From IMG/VR virus record IMGVR_UViG_3300017752_002101, positions 1-26,260 of that record: a DNA stretch of 26,260 nucleotides. One strand, given 5' to 3'. Positions 6,597 to 14,705 of this stretch are shown here, one piece after another. The stretch comes from a virus. A model generated the notes under the pieces. The model did no database searches and was not told where the DNA came from. It saw only the letters and a program-made list of their open reading frames with translations. Position 1 is the stretch's first letter. Each line of letters starts with the position of its first letter. The position numbers and the translations under genes are program-made.

Positions 6597-8844
6597 ATAA
6601 CTTTTCAAACTTACCTAGTGAATAGTCATCAGCAACGTCAAAGTCACATCCAACTGGAGCGCCTGGGATTGATAATCCTCTATCTTTTTGTATAAACTCT
6701 TGAAGCTTTTCTGAATAATGTTCTATCTCATCTTCAGGAACTTCTGCTAGTACGGAATCGTGAACAAGTGCAAATATTTTAGACTTCATGCCTGTCTTTT
6801 CTATGTATCTTTGCATATCTATACCGCCCATAAGGTTGATATCAGATGCAACTGATTGCACTAAGAAATTAATTCCACTACGCACTTCGTGTGAGGCGAT
6901 TCCCTTGTCTTGTGAAAACACATCAGGTAATCTTCTCTTTCTGCCAAATCTACTATATACAAATCCATTCGCTTGTATAAACTTTTTCTGATAGTCTAGC
7001 CACTCACGAAGTTTAGGGAAAGCCTCAAAATAGTCTTTGATAGTATTCGCTGCGTCTTGCATACTGAAATACTCTCCACTATCTTTTGTTACTTGTTCAC
7101 TAATCTTTTTCGGTCCTGCTCCGTACATGATGCCAAAGGTAACAGCTTTTGCTTGTTGTCTTTGCGCACCAAAGTTTGCTGCTATGTCGTCAACATCCCC
7201 TGGCAGTCTAAATACTTGTTTCGCAATCGTACTATGAAAATTACCGCCAGACTTAAATACATTCATAAGTCCTTTGTCATCTGCAAGTACAGCCGCACAG
7301 TATACCTCTGCTGTTGTTAAGTCCATTGCAACTATTTTGTTTCCAGCTTTTGCTTTGATACAACCTTTTACTGTTGGATTGTCTCTTGGAAGCTGTTGCA
7401 TATTTAGTTTACCACTACTACTCAATCTACCACTGGTTGTACCGTGAAGGTTAAAACCTGTGCGAAGTCTTCCATCCATGTCTAGATTAGGTATAATTTT
7501 ATCAAGATATGTAGTCTTGATTTTTACTTTCTGTCTGACTTCTAATATATGCTTTGGTACTTCGTGTTCTTCTGCAAGATTGCCAAGTACTTCGGCATCA
7601 GTTGACAGCGCACCCGTTGCAGTTTTCTTATCAGACTTAAGTCCTATATAATCAAAAAGCAAAGCTCTTAGTTGTAGAGTTGAGTTAGGGTTAAATGCAC
7701 CCTTGTCTGCAATAAATTGTTTGACTTCAGGAAACTGATACAAAGCTTTTACTGCTGTATCAATATCTTCGCCCATTCTTTTAGCACCAAATTCTAAGCG
7801 CACAGCATCAAAAGGAACTCCGTTGTTTTCAATACACTTCAAGAATCTACAGCCTTCTACTAGTATATGTTTATATACTCCATAGAGTTTATCATTTGTT
7901 TTAAGAGCTTTCTCAAACTTCTCAAATAACATAAATGTTACTATAGCATCCATTGCCGCGTAGTTTCGCATAACATCAAATGGAACCATACTATAATCAA
8001 AAGAATCTTTGAGTATACCTGTTCTCTTTTTGAAGTCAGCTATCCAATTAGAAAGTTCTGCTTCGTAATCTCCATATGGAGTGTGCTTGATTGCTAGTGT
8101 CTTAAGCCCATGTGTTCCTGGTCTTTCATCAAACATATAGTGCATTAGCATAGTATCTTCAAAATGAGGAAACTCAAAGTTGAAGTGATATTCAAACCAT
8201 TGTAAATCAAACTTAGCGTTATGAAATACAACTCGTTTCTTGTTAAATATCTCTTGCATTAGTCTTTCAGATTCTTCGTCCATGCACTCACAATCGGCAT
8301 AGATACCATGCTCATTTTCATAGGACATCGAGAAACCTAGCATATAGCCATCACGGCAGTACAATGCTGAAGTCTCTGAGTCAAGCGCTATGAAGTCGCC
8401 TTCGTGGTCTAACGCATCTTGCAGCCACGCATTTAGTTGTTCTGTGTCTTGTATGCCGTAGCACTTATCTTTCGGTATGGTCATTTGTTTGAGTTTTCCA
8501 CTCACATATCCCGTTATACTCTCAACAGCTTCCTCGAATGACTTCTTTGCTTCTGGTCGAAACTTTATCATTGCAGGATTGATTATTGCTAAAAATTTAT
8601 CATCGCAAACTTTTCCATTGTACTCAGTTATGGATGTCTTTCTCGTATACATTTTGAAAGGCTCTGAACCCACAACTATGAGCCATTCGTACGCATCAGT
8701 ATCGATTTCGATATCAACATCTTTTTTCAAAATTTTCTTTTTACTAGAATCTGAACACAGGGCAAACCTGTCATATTCAAAATCAAAGTATTTATTCCAG
8801 TTTGTACTGGACATTGTTGTTTCTATAAGTGCTACGTTTGCCAT
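6586..8844 (-). CDS. Family A DNA polymerase with 3'-5' exonuclease
   Basis: The 752-residue replicative polymerase. The proofreading domain is intact: Exo I LDSETS (Asp155, Glu157), Exo II FHNAKFD (Asp213) and Exo III YAAMD (Tyr295, Asp299). The polymerase domain has SGRLSSSGKLNMQQLPR near 471, motif A MDLTTAEVY with Asp508 and Glu513, motif B RQQAKAVTFGIMYG with Arg562, Lys566, Phe570 and Tyr574, and motif C LVHDS with Asp696. Phe570 occupies the E. coli Phe762 position. Motif C ends in Ser rather than the Glu of Pol I, a common phage variant. There is no 5' nuclease domain. The start overlaps the stop of the helicase-like gene before it as TAATG. Confidence 0.97.
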   Translation of the reverse strand: MANVALIETTMSSTNWNKYFDFEYDRFALCSDSSKKKILKKDVDIEIDTDAYEWLIVVGSEPFKMYTRKTSITEYNGKVCDDKFLAIINPAMIKFRPEAKKSFEEAVESITGYVSGKLKQMTIPKDKCYGIQDTEQLNAWLQDALDHEGDFIALDSETSALYCRDGYMLGFSMSYENEHGIYADCECMDEESERLMQEIFNKKRVVFHNAKFDLQWFEYHFNFEFPHFEDTMLMHYMFDERPGTHGLKTLAIKHTPYGDYEAELSNWIADFKKRTGILKDSFDYSMVPFDVMRNYAAMDAIVTFMLFEKFEKALKTNDKLYGVYKHILVEGCRFLKCIENNGVPFDAVRLEFGAKRMGEDIDTAVKALYQFPEVKQFIADKGAFNPNSTLQLRALLFDYIGLKSDKKTATGALSTDAEVLGNLAEEHEVPKHILEVRQKVKIKTTYLDKIIPNLDMDGRLRTGFNLHGTTSGRLSSSGKLNMQQLPRDNPTVKGCIKAKAGNKIVAMDLTTAEVYCAAVLADDKGLMNVFKSGGNFHSTIAKQVFRLPGDVDDIAANFGAQRQQAKAVTFGIMYGAGPKKISEQVTKDSGEYFSMQDAANTIKDYFEAFPKLREWLDYQKKFIQANGFVYSRFGRKRRLPDVFSQDKGIASHEVRSGINFLVQSVASDINLMGGIDMQRYIEKTGMKSKIFALVHDSVLAEVPEDEIEHYSEKLQEFIQKDRGLSIPGAPVGCDFDVADDYSLGKFEKLYAN

Positions 8845-10460
8845 TATCTAGTTACTCCATTTTCTACGTTCCACTGCCAATATGTTCCGTCCATATTATG
8901 TAGTGCAAAAGGTTTTTTAGTTGTATAGTATTCATGTTCTTGTTTAACTACTTTATAATTTCTACCATCAAACAATATAGCCAGTTCTCTATGTGACTGT
9001 TGTCCTGTATTTTGATTTGGTCTGAGTAATTGCATTCTCTTTTTGGTATCTTTAGTTACATTAAGTACTGTATTAACTTTATAAGTTTCTCTAAACCATC
9101 CAGCTAAGCGTGTATTAGTTAACAAATCTGTACTACTAATATCAATTTCATCAGGAATTACTCCTTCGTCCATTTCTGTTATTGTGTTAAACGGATTAGA
9201 AGTTATACTATATGATTGAGCATAAGTATTTGCATATCCATTTGTATGTTTAATTAAATTAATATTAACATTACCTATACGCGACCATGCTCTTTCTCTA
9301 GCTGCAGCAGTTCTTACATCTTCCTGTATACTCCTTACTCTTGAGTATAAATCTACTGATTCATAAAGATAATCTAATGTCTCAGGAGTAGTGTATAGTT
9401 GCGGAATATGGCCAATAGGATATCCAGAATTCCTAGCTACTCTTTGCAATTTTGTTTCATGGGTTGCTTTAGGAGAACAATGAAATAGACTTCTAAGTCT
9501 ATTAAAACGTCCTTTCCTTGCTCTAAATGTATTTGTTCTATCTGATAAAAAGTAGGCTACTATAAATACTTTCTTAATACCAAGCTCTTCTGCTAACTCA
9601 TATCCTAAAAATGGATTCCAAGTTTGTGATTTAGTACCATAACCTTTTCCATCCACGTAGCATCCGTAACTAGCTTTATCTGAATTCATAATTATTACAA
9701 TATGTGATTGATTACAATTATACATAATATTTTTTGCTATTATAGCATGGTCTTTTTTATTTTTACTTACCTGTATAAGTGTAGCACCTTCGAAATCATC
9801 TTGTATAAAATCTAGTACTCTTTGGGTAGGTTCTAACCCAGAAAAACTAGCCATGTCTTCTTCTGTGAAACTATCGTCTGCATTTTCTACTATTGTTTCT
9901 ACACCTACGTAAGTGTCCCCAACTGGGGCGTCTACTATTTCGTCAAAGTCAGTCTCTGAAAGATGCTCTGCAAAAGGAGTTGCTGTAATATTACGTACTA
10001 CTTCTACACTTGGCATTTCTATAAGACTTTGAGCAAGCCTTTGTTTCTGCACTGGTTTACCTTTCTTAACAGTGTGGTCTAGTGCTAGAGTATCATCCTC
10101 ATCTATACTTATATTGAATCTATACTCACTTCCATATTTGGTGTTGTAAGCAGTGATTATTTTTTTAAGTTCTTCCATACTAGAATGGTGTGCTATGAGA
10201 GATAAAACATACTTCCTCTTAGAATCTAATCCCTTTCTAGTTAGTCTCAAATGAAATCTTTTCAAGGATTCTAGTCCTGAAAATAACTCTACATCATATT
10301 TTTTTATCTTATCATTTGTAGAGTCCATAGAATCATTTGTGCTATAGTGTATAAACACTTCTATGGTTTTTGGTTCTTGATTTTCTAGTGCTGTTCTGAC
10401 TGTATACTCAGTTTTACCTGATTGCATAGCACCATTAATCATTATTCTTTTCTTTGACAT
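8844..10460 (-). CDS. SF2-type helicase/ATPase, Z1-like
   Basis: A 538-residue ATPase between primase and polymerase. Visible motifs in order are Walker A GAMQSGKT (10-17), a motif II-like SIDEDD (118-123), motif III TATP (159-162), a VFIVAYFLSDRTNTF segment (298-312) and motif VI ETKLQRVARNSGY (335-347). The last two resemble the segments of Z1-domain and related viral SF2 proteins. The final 180 residues have no motif I know. It is not a DnaB or UvsW homologue, both of which are encoded separately here, so its role in replication is unclear. The start has AGGAG seven bases upstream, next to a short GCC-GAAA-GGC hairpin. The stop overlaps the polymerase start. Confidence 0.75.
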   Translation of the reverse strand: MSKKRIMINGAMQSGKTEYTVRTALENQEPKTIEVFIHYSTNDSMDSTNDKIKKYDVELFSGLESLKRFHLRLTRKGLDSKRKYVLSLIAHHSSMEELKKIITAYNTKYGSEYRFNISIDEDDTLALDHTVKKGKPVQKQRLAQSLIEMPSVEVVRNITATPFAEHLSETDFDEIVDAPVGDTYVGVETIVENADDSFTEEDMASFSGLEPTQRVLDFIQDDFEGATLIQVSKNKKDHAIIAKNIMYNCNQSHIVIIMNSDKASYGCYVDGKGYGTKSQTWNPFLGYELAEELGIKKVFIVAYFLSDRTNTFRARKGRFNRLRSLFHCSPKATHETKLQRVARNSGYPIGHIPQLYTTPETLDYLYESVDLYSRVRSIQEDVRTAAARERAWSRIGNVNINLIKHTNGYANTYAQSYSITSNPFNTITEMDEGVIPDEIDISSTDLLTNTRLAGWFRETYKVNTVLNVTKDTKKRMQLLRPNQNTGQQSHRELAILFDGRNYKVVKQEHEYYTTKKPFALHNMDGTYWQWNVENGVTR

Positions 10461-10500
10461 TATATTTCTCCTGCCTTTCGGCTTGTTTTTACTTTGTGGA
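10461..10500 (-). promoter_or_regulatory. Ribosome site next to a short GNRA hairpin
   Basis: The gap before the Z1-like helicase reads, on the minus strand, GCC-GAAA-GGC followed immediately by AGGAGAAATATAATG. The three-pair GC stem with a GAAA loop ends one base before the Shine-Dalgarno. It is too small to be called a regulator, but could modulate access to the site. Confidence 0.35.
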
Positions 10501-10502
10501 CT

Positions 10503-11342
10503 TTAGCCATAAAGTTTTTCTTTAAGTCTGTCAATCTCTGGTTCTGTCAAATTACCAGGATCAACGTTTGCTCGAAGTTTTACTACCCTTGCAGATAGCT
10601 CTAACTTCTCCGCTAAATCTTTTGCTTTCTCAGCTGCTTGTATACCCGCCTCATCCCCATCAAACATAATGTCAACTCCTGTAATTCCTTGAAGTTTTAA
10701 TAGACTTAGTTTGACCCAATTCACTTGTTGTGTACCGAAACAGCACACTGTATTCTTGAGACCTTTGTCCCAAAGGTTAAGAGCATCAAAGATGCCCTCC
10801 ACCAATATAACTCTATTTTGAATAGGTTTTACCTTTGCTGGACAGAACGGCATCTCTACTCCTTGAGGGTAGATATAATACTTTTGATTACTGAAGTCGT
10901 CCAGACTTCTACCTATTAAAGCCACAGTCTTACCTGTAATATCGCGTATTGGAAAGATGATACGATTCTCGAACTTGGGTACGTTCCATGTGAACGCGTC
11001 CCACTTAGCGAGAGTCTCTTCGGAAATATTCCGAATACCACCACCTTTCCAAGACAGTCTATCCTTTGGGAGTTGGATTCCGACAGTTGCTGACCTGACT
11101 TTGTTGATTGATTCTTTAATTCTGTGCATACGAACTTCTAGTGGAGAAGATGGTGCACCGAAGAATGTAAACAGATTACCTTTGTACCCACACGAGAAAC
11201 AATGAAATATTCCTGTGACTTTGTCTACTCTCATTGAAGGAGAGTTATCCTCATGTTCTGGGTTTAAACATTTTATGAGAGCATCCCTACCACTTAGGGT
11301 ATACTGTATTTTCTTCTCTCGTAATAAGTCTTCTGCTATCAT
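10503..11342 (-). CDS. DNA primase, DnaG-type
   Basis: A 279-residue primase. A CHC2-type zinc finger is formed by Cys25, His30, Cys48 and Cys51 (KCLNPEHEDNSPSM, then FHCFSCGYKGN). The TOPRIM catalytic domain has VILVEGIFDAL with Glu182 and Asp186, and MFDGDEAG with Asp228 and Asp230. It lacks the long DnaB-interaction domain of bacterial DnaG, as phage primases often do. It synthesises RNA primers at the fork, presumably with the DnaB-type helicase encoded upstream. The ATG at 11340-11342 lies only about four bases after the predicted start of promoter P2, and no ribosome site is visible, so translation from that transcript would be nearly leaderless. Confidence 0.93.
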   Translation of the reverse strand: MIAEDLLREKKIQYTLSGRDALIKCLNPEHEDNSPSMRVDKVTGIFHCFSCGYKGNLFTFFGAPSSPLEVRMHRIKESINKVRSATVGIQLPKDRLSWKGGGIRNISEETLAKWDAFTWNVPKFENRIIFPIRDITGKTVALIGRSLDDFSNQKYYIYPQGVEMPFCPAKVKPIQNRVILVEGIFDALNLWDKGLKNTVCCFGTQQVNWVKLSLLKLQGITGVDIMFDGDEAGIQAAEKAKDLAEKLELSARVVKLRANVDPGNLTEPEIDRLKEKLYG

Positions 11343-11352
11343 AATTACATAT

Positions 11353-11381
11353 ATTATACATGAATTTTAAGGGTTTGTCAA
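11353..11381 (-). promoter_or_regulatory. Promoter P2 (sigma70-like)
   Basis: On the minus strand, TTGACA (11376-11381) and TATAAT (11353-11358) are separated by 17 bases and preceded by TAGTTC. The spacer carries CTTAAAA, as in P3-P5. The predicted start is near 11346. It drives primase, Z1-like helicase, polymerase and the genes down to the glycosyltransferase at 1370. Confidence 0.92.
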
Positions 11382-11384
11382 GAA

Positions 11385-12008
11385 CTAAATTCTTGTTACC
11401 CACGATTTATCATCGAATGTTTGAATCATTTTTCCTCTAAACTTTTTATTTACTGCATTTACTACTTCGGGCCAACACTCTGGATTATAGTCATGACCTG
11501 CAATGTAACCACCTTTCTTAATTTTTGGTAAGAATAAATCTATATCTCGTTCTACAGATGCACCAGTGTGGTCGCCATCAATGTACACAAAATCAAACAT
11601 ATTATCTTTGAAGTAGTCTACACAATCAAAAGAGTAGTTTCTCCAGAAATCTATGAAATCCCAGTATCTACAATTTACTTTTGCTTCCATAAGTACTTGA
11701 TATCCTTGTGGAAAATCATAAGGGTCTATTGTGTGTATCTGTTTAAACATTCCACTAGCGGCAAACATTGATGTCGACTCACCAGCATATGTTCCTATCT
11801 CTATCATCGCAGCATTTTTAGGTAAGTCCATACTTGTCATCAGTGCTACTAGTCCAAACCATTCTCTGTTAGGGTGTACATCCCACTGGTACGGAGGATT
11901 AAATCTCATACTTCCCCACTCGTACTGAGAGCCTGGAGTTAAATAGTTTTCTTTCTTATTCTTATTATTATAAAGTATCGTCTTTGGCTTCTTTATGTTT
12001 CCATCCAT
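11385..12008 (-). CDS. Class I SAM-dependent methyltransferase
   Basis: A 207-residue protein of the Methyltransf_24 type. Motif I is MIEIGTYAGES around Glu70, the ribose-binding acidic strand is IHTIDPYD (91-98), and FDFVYIDGDHTGASVE (138-153) followed by KKGGYIAGHDY is the signature pair of this family. Members methylate sugars or small molecules more often than DNA; no DPPY-type DNA methylase motif is present. A GGAG lies nine bases before the chosen start, which overlaps the ParB-like gene by 41 bases. It is the last gene before promoter P2 and may act with the glycan or nucleotide modification enzymes nearby. Confidence 0.82.
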   Translation of the reverse strand: MDGNIKKPKTILYNNKNKKENYLTPGSQYEWGSMRFNPPYQWDVHPNREWFGLVALMTSMDLPKNAAMIEIGTYAGESTSMFAASGMFKQIHTIDPYDFPQGYQVLMEAKVNCRYWDFIDFWRNYSFDCVDYFKDNMFDFVYIDGDHTGASVERDIDLFLPKIKKGGYIAGHDYNPECWPEVVNAVNKKFRGKMIQTFDDKSWVTRI

Positions 12009-12471
12009 CTAACTCATCTCCTATCTTTTCAAATACTCTGTAATCTGTTCCCATAGAGTCTACACCATTTTCTTCATAGTATCGTGATTTCCATACTAAC
12101 TCTGCCATTTGAAACCATATTGCTACTATTCTTAGGCGTTCTTGTTCGTCTCCCCATAAATTAAATAATAGCCACCATTCTGCATCAAATCGACATACTC
12201 GTATTTCTTGCCCATGTAAGGCAGGGAGTTCCTGAAGACATCTCATCCTCTGACTCCCTGCTATGGGGTACCAGTTTGGCATACAGAGTATGGGAGATTT
12301 TACTCCGTCTTTTGCCAAACTTTCCCTTAACTTTTCATTTAGTGGAACATTCTGTATGTTCTCTTTTATTTTTTCTTGCTCTAGTAACCATCCTACTGTT
12401 CTCACATACCACGTATGGGGTGCTAATGGTACTAGCTCTGCTGTTTCTCTACTGACTCTATCATACGCCAT
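11968..12471 (-). CDS. ParB/sulfiredoxin-like protein
   Basis: A 167-residue protein. The segment LNEKLRESLAKDGVKSPILC followed by WYPIAGSQRMRCLQEL (67-82) has the ParB/Srx layout: a helix, a strand ending in the pocket, then a GxxR phosphate-binding loop (GSQR, 72-75) and a helix. ParB-fold proteins include CTP-dependent clamps, nucleases, kinases and DNA-modification enzymes. No HTH domain follows, so this is not a partition ParB. The C-terminal half is Trp-rich and unassigned. The start has GGGAG seven bases upstream and overlaps the stop of the 57-residue gene. A second protein of similar look lies just upstream. Confidence 0.62.
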   Translation of the reverse strand: MAYDRVSRETAELVPLAPHTWYVRTVGWLLEQEKIKENIQNVPLNEKLRESLAKDGVKSPILCMPNWYPIAGSQRMRCLQELPALHGQEIRVCRFDAEWWLLFNLWGDEQERLRIVAIWFQMAELVWKSRYYEENGVDSMGTDYRVFEKIGDELDGWKHKEAKDDTL

Positions 12472-12634
12472 CGTTCATCTCCCTATATCTTTGATTCCAT
12501 TCATCTTCATAAATTAATCTAAATTCTTCTAGTGTAGGAAAAGGTATCTCTATTCCTTGTCTATTTGTTCCTATTAATTTTTGCAGGTACGTTGTGTACG
12601 CTACTTTAAGTTGTTTTTCTGTGTACAAAAGCAT
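12461..12634 (-). CDS. Small 57-residue protein between the ParB-like genes
   Basis: This frame is short but convincing. The start ATG at 12632-12634 has AGGA nine bases upstream, and the TGA at 12461-12463 overlaps the start of the next gene. It fills what would otherwise be a 134-base gap. The protein begins MLLYTEKQLKVAY, has GIEIPFPTLEEFRLIYEDEW in the middle and ends NDGV. It is helical and acidic, with no membrane segment. I recall similar small LYTExQLxxAY...FPxxExFRxIYE proteins in marine phages, but cannot name a function. It overlaps the previous gene by 29 bases. Confidence 0.75.
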   Translation of the reverse strand: MLLYTEKQLKVAYTTYLQKLIGTNRQGIEIPFPTLEEFRLIYEDEWNQRYREMNDGV

Positions 12635-13274
12635 TGTTTATTTTCCTGTTAAAATAATATTTTAGTGTTAATTCATATATTCCTGCCACATCTTTTACAT
12701 TCCAATGGTCTTGTGCATTTCCTACTGCACCAATGTACTTATTGTTATGCCATATATGAAAACCTGTTTTAGAGGATACTTCTTTCCATTCTTTGCTGTT
12801 ATTTGCATTTCTTAATCTTGGTAGTATTCTATCCTCACTGAATACTATCTCATATAATCTGTTGTCTGTTCTGTGTTGTGCTGTTAAAGCTATATCTCTA
12901 TTCCCGCTGGGGTCTAGTTTCAATTTAGTAATCCCTGGAAATACTTTGCCAAGTCTTCTATAGTTTTTTATATCATAACTAATTACCCAAGCTGTCATAT
13001 CAAAGTTTAGCACTTTGTTTAACATTAGTCTATTCAATCCTGGGTGTATAGAATACTCTTTCTTTTCATCACTATACCACACTATAACTGGATTAACAAA
13101 ATTATCCTGTAATACATCTTTTACAAAAGCGTACAGTCTTATGTCTAGTCTATTCTGCTGTCGCTTCCACCAACCTTCTACATTATGTAAGTCTACAAAA
13201 TTTATAGTCTTAAATAAATCTTTAGTTGATATCTCTCCAATACATATTCTTTGTTGTAAAGGATTATAAATCAT
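12606..13274 (-). CDS. Possible second ParB/sulfiredoxin-like protein
   Basis: A 222-residue protein of uncertain family. Residues 20-95 follow a ParB-like plan: LFKTINFVDLH, a helix LYAFVKDVLQDNFVNPVIVWY, then EYSIHPGLNRLMLNKVL, where HPGLNR (77-82) sits in the place of the GxxR loop. The C-terminal 120 residues (including SKTGFHIWHNNKYIG) are unassigned, with no HTH domain. The start overlaps the end of the DnaB gene by 11 bases; its ribosome site GGAG lies within GGAG-AAAG-CTCC, which could fold into a four-pair stem. Together with the next ParB-like gene and a methyltransferase it forms a compact set between the replicative helicase and primase. Confidence 0.6.
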   Translation of the reverse strand: MIYNPLQQRICIGEISTKDLFKTINFVDLHNVEGWWKRQQNRLDIRLYAFVKDVLQDNFVNPVIVWYSDEKKEYSIHPGLNRLMLNKVLNFDMTAWVISYDIKNYRRLGKVFPGITKLKLDPSGNRDIALTAQHRTDNRLYEIVFSEDRILPRLRNANNSKEWKEVSSKTGFHIWHNNKYIGAVGNAQDHWNVKDVAGIYELTLKYYFNRKINNAFVHRKTT

Positions 13275-14625
13275 AGGAGCTTTCTCCTGTTGACATTGCT
13301 TCTTTCATTTCGGCTCTTTCGTCTGGGTCTATCTCATTCTGAGGGCCGATTCTCAAACTATCCCAGTTCATTGTAGATACAAAACCTTCTACTTTTCCAT
13401 TTCTCATCTTATCACATTTCAACTTGATTGCAGGTTCTGTATCACCCCAATGCTGAATACTGTAGGCAGCATCAACTGCGTCAAGTATACCCTTGGCAAA
13501 TCTCGCTTCTCCTTTTTCGTTTGTTTGAAATGCTGAGAGAACAAGGACATTGTTCTCCTGGGCTAAAGATTTTAACCCTTTTGATATCTCTATCTGCTCA
13601 GTCCATTCGTACTGACCGCCTCGACTCGGGGCGTTGTGGCGTCTGACTTGGTTTAGGTAATCAACTATAACTACTCCAAGGTCTGGAGTAGCGGCAACCT
13701 TTTGTCTTACTACACTAATAATTTTAGCTAGTGTAAGACTTGGGTCATAATAAATATCGACTTGAGGGATATCTTCACGCAAAGGGTTACGAGTCAACTG
13801 ATAATGAAACTTGTCAAAATCTTGATGATCGTTGTACTCCTTACGAGCTTCTTCTCCTTTCTCAAATCTTCCTGCCCACCAATCAGCAATCTTAGACCAC
13901 TCCATAGGAGATAGGTTTTTAGTGTTGATTCGTTTGATAGGAACATTACATGCCATAGCACAAATCCTCTGAAGAATTTGTCTTGGTTCCATCTCGATTG
14001 TAAAGTATAAAGCCGACTTACCTTTTTCGGTAGCTGACTGTGCAACGTTACAACAAGTGAATGATTTACCTCCACCACGACTTCCGCCAACAACGACTAA
14101 GTCTTTGGGAGAGAATTTATAGTCAAAATCATACTCTGAATTAAGACCCAGAGGAAGGTATTTTGCATAGTCTTCCTCACTATCAAATAGCTCTATAGTA
14201 TCCATACTTTCGTTATCGCTAGTAGTTTCTACTCTATCTTCTACTTGAACTACAATTTCTTGTAGCAAGTCAATGTTCTCACGAGCATCGCCGATAGCTA
14301 TTTGAGTATCCACAAAAGATTCAATTCTAGTAAGAATCTCACTTTGTGTAAATTGATTTTTTAAATAATCTAGCAAAAGAATAGCATCAACATCTGTTTC
14401 CACCGTTTCGATGGCATAGATTTTTTCTTGGAGTTCTCTTGAACGAATCTCCAGTTTTAAATCTTCAAATGTTGGCAAGTCATGATACTTGTGTACGTGT
14501 TTATCTACTATCTTCCACAGTTTTCGGTACTCACCTTCTGGAAAGTAGTGTTCTTTCAGACCATTCCATGCCTGAAAATCACCGTTTGCAAGTATTTGCT
14601 TAAGTAATGCACTTTCTAATGTCAA
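13264..14625 (-). CDS. Replicative DNA helicase, DnaB-type
   Basis: A RecA-fold hexameric helicase of the DnaB/gp41 group. Walker A is VVGGSRGGGKSF with the catalytic Lys near residue 187, Walker B is VVIVDYLNQV, and KCDKMRNGK near the C-terminus supplies the beta-finger/arginine-finger region. The N-terminal 140 residues correspond to the DnaB primase-interacting domain. The frame is open to a TTG at 14643 with no ribosome site. I prefer the TTG at 14623-14625 because GGGAG stands six bases upstream, giving 453 residues beginning MTLESALLKQ. No ATG is available near the N-terminus. It lies just after terminator T1 with no clear promoter of its own. Confidence 0.93.
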   Translation of the reverse strand: MTLESALLKQILANGDFQAWNGLKEHYFPEGEYRKLWKIVDKHVHKYHDLPTFEDLKLEIRSRELQEKIYAIETVETDVDAILLLDYLKNQFTQSEILTRIESFVDTQIAIGDARENIDLLQEIVVQVEDRVETTSDNESMDTIELFDSEEDYAKYLPLGLNSEYDFDYKFSPKDLVVVGGSRGGGKSFTCCNVAQSATEKGKSALYFTIEMEPRQILQRICAMACNVPIKRINTKNLSPMEWSKIADWWAGRFEKGEEARKEYNDHQDFDKFHYQLTRNPLREDIPQVDIYYDPSLTLAKIISVVRQKVAATPDLGVVIVDYLNQVRRHNAPSRGGQYEWTEQIEISKGLKSLAQENNVLVLSAFQTNEKGEARFAKGILDAVDAAYSIQHWGDTEPAIKLKCDKMRNGKVEGFVSTMNWDSLRIGPQNEIDPDERAEMKEAMSTGESSYDL

Positions 14626-14655
14626 TTGAATCTCCCAAGACAATTATTAAATTAT

Positions 14656-14690
14656 AAAAAAGGCGAGGCAATCCCGAAGGAAAGCTCGCC
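14656..14690 (-). terminator. Rho-independent terminator T1
   Basis: On the minus strand a perfect six-pair outer stem GGCGAG/CTCGCC encloses an inner TCC-TTCG-GGA hairpin with a UUCG tetraloop, followed at once by six T. It ends the transcript of the tandem-HTH gene, 15 bases after its stop, and lies just before the DnaB helicase, which may depend on readthrough. Confidence 0.9.
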
Positions 14691-14705
14691 CGCGATGAAT
14701 AGGTA

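Noticed and set aside
13794-14093. A 99-codon minus-strand frame inside DnaB
   Set aside because: It overlaps the Walker A region of the helicase in another frame and has no family motif.
14651-14656. TATAAT on the minus strand before DnaB
   Set aside because: The bases 17 upstream (CCTTCG) are no -35, and they lie in the terminator stem. It may be a weak promoter, but I cannot support it.
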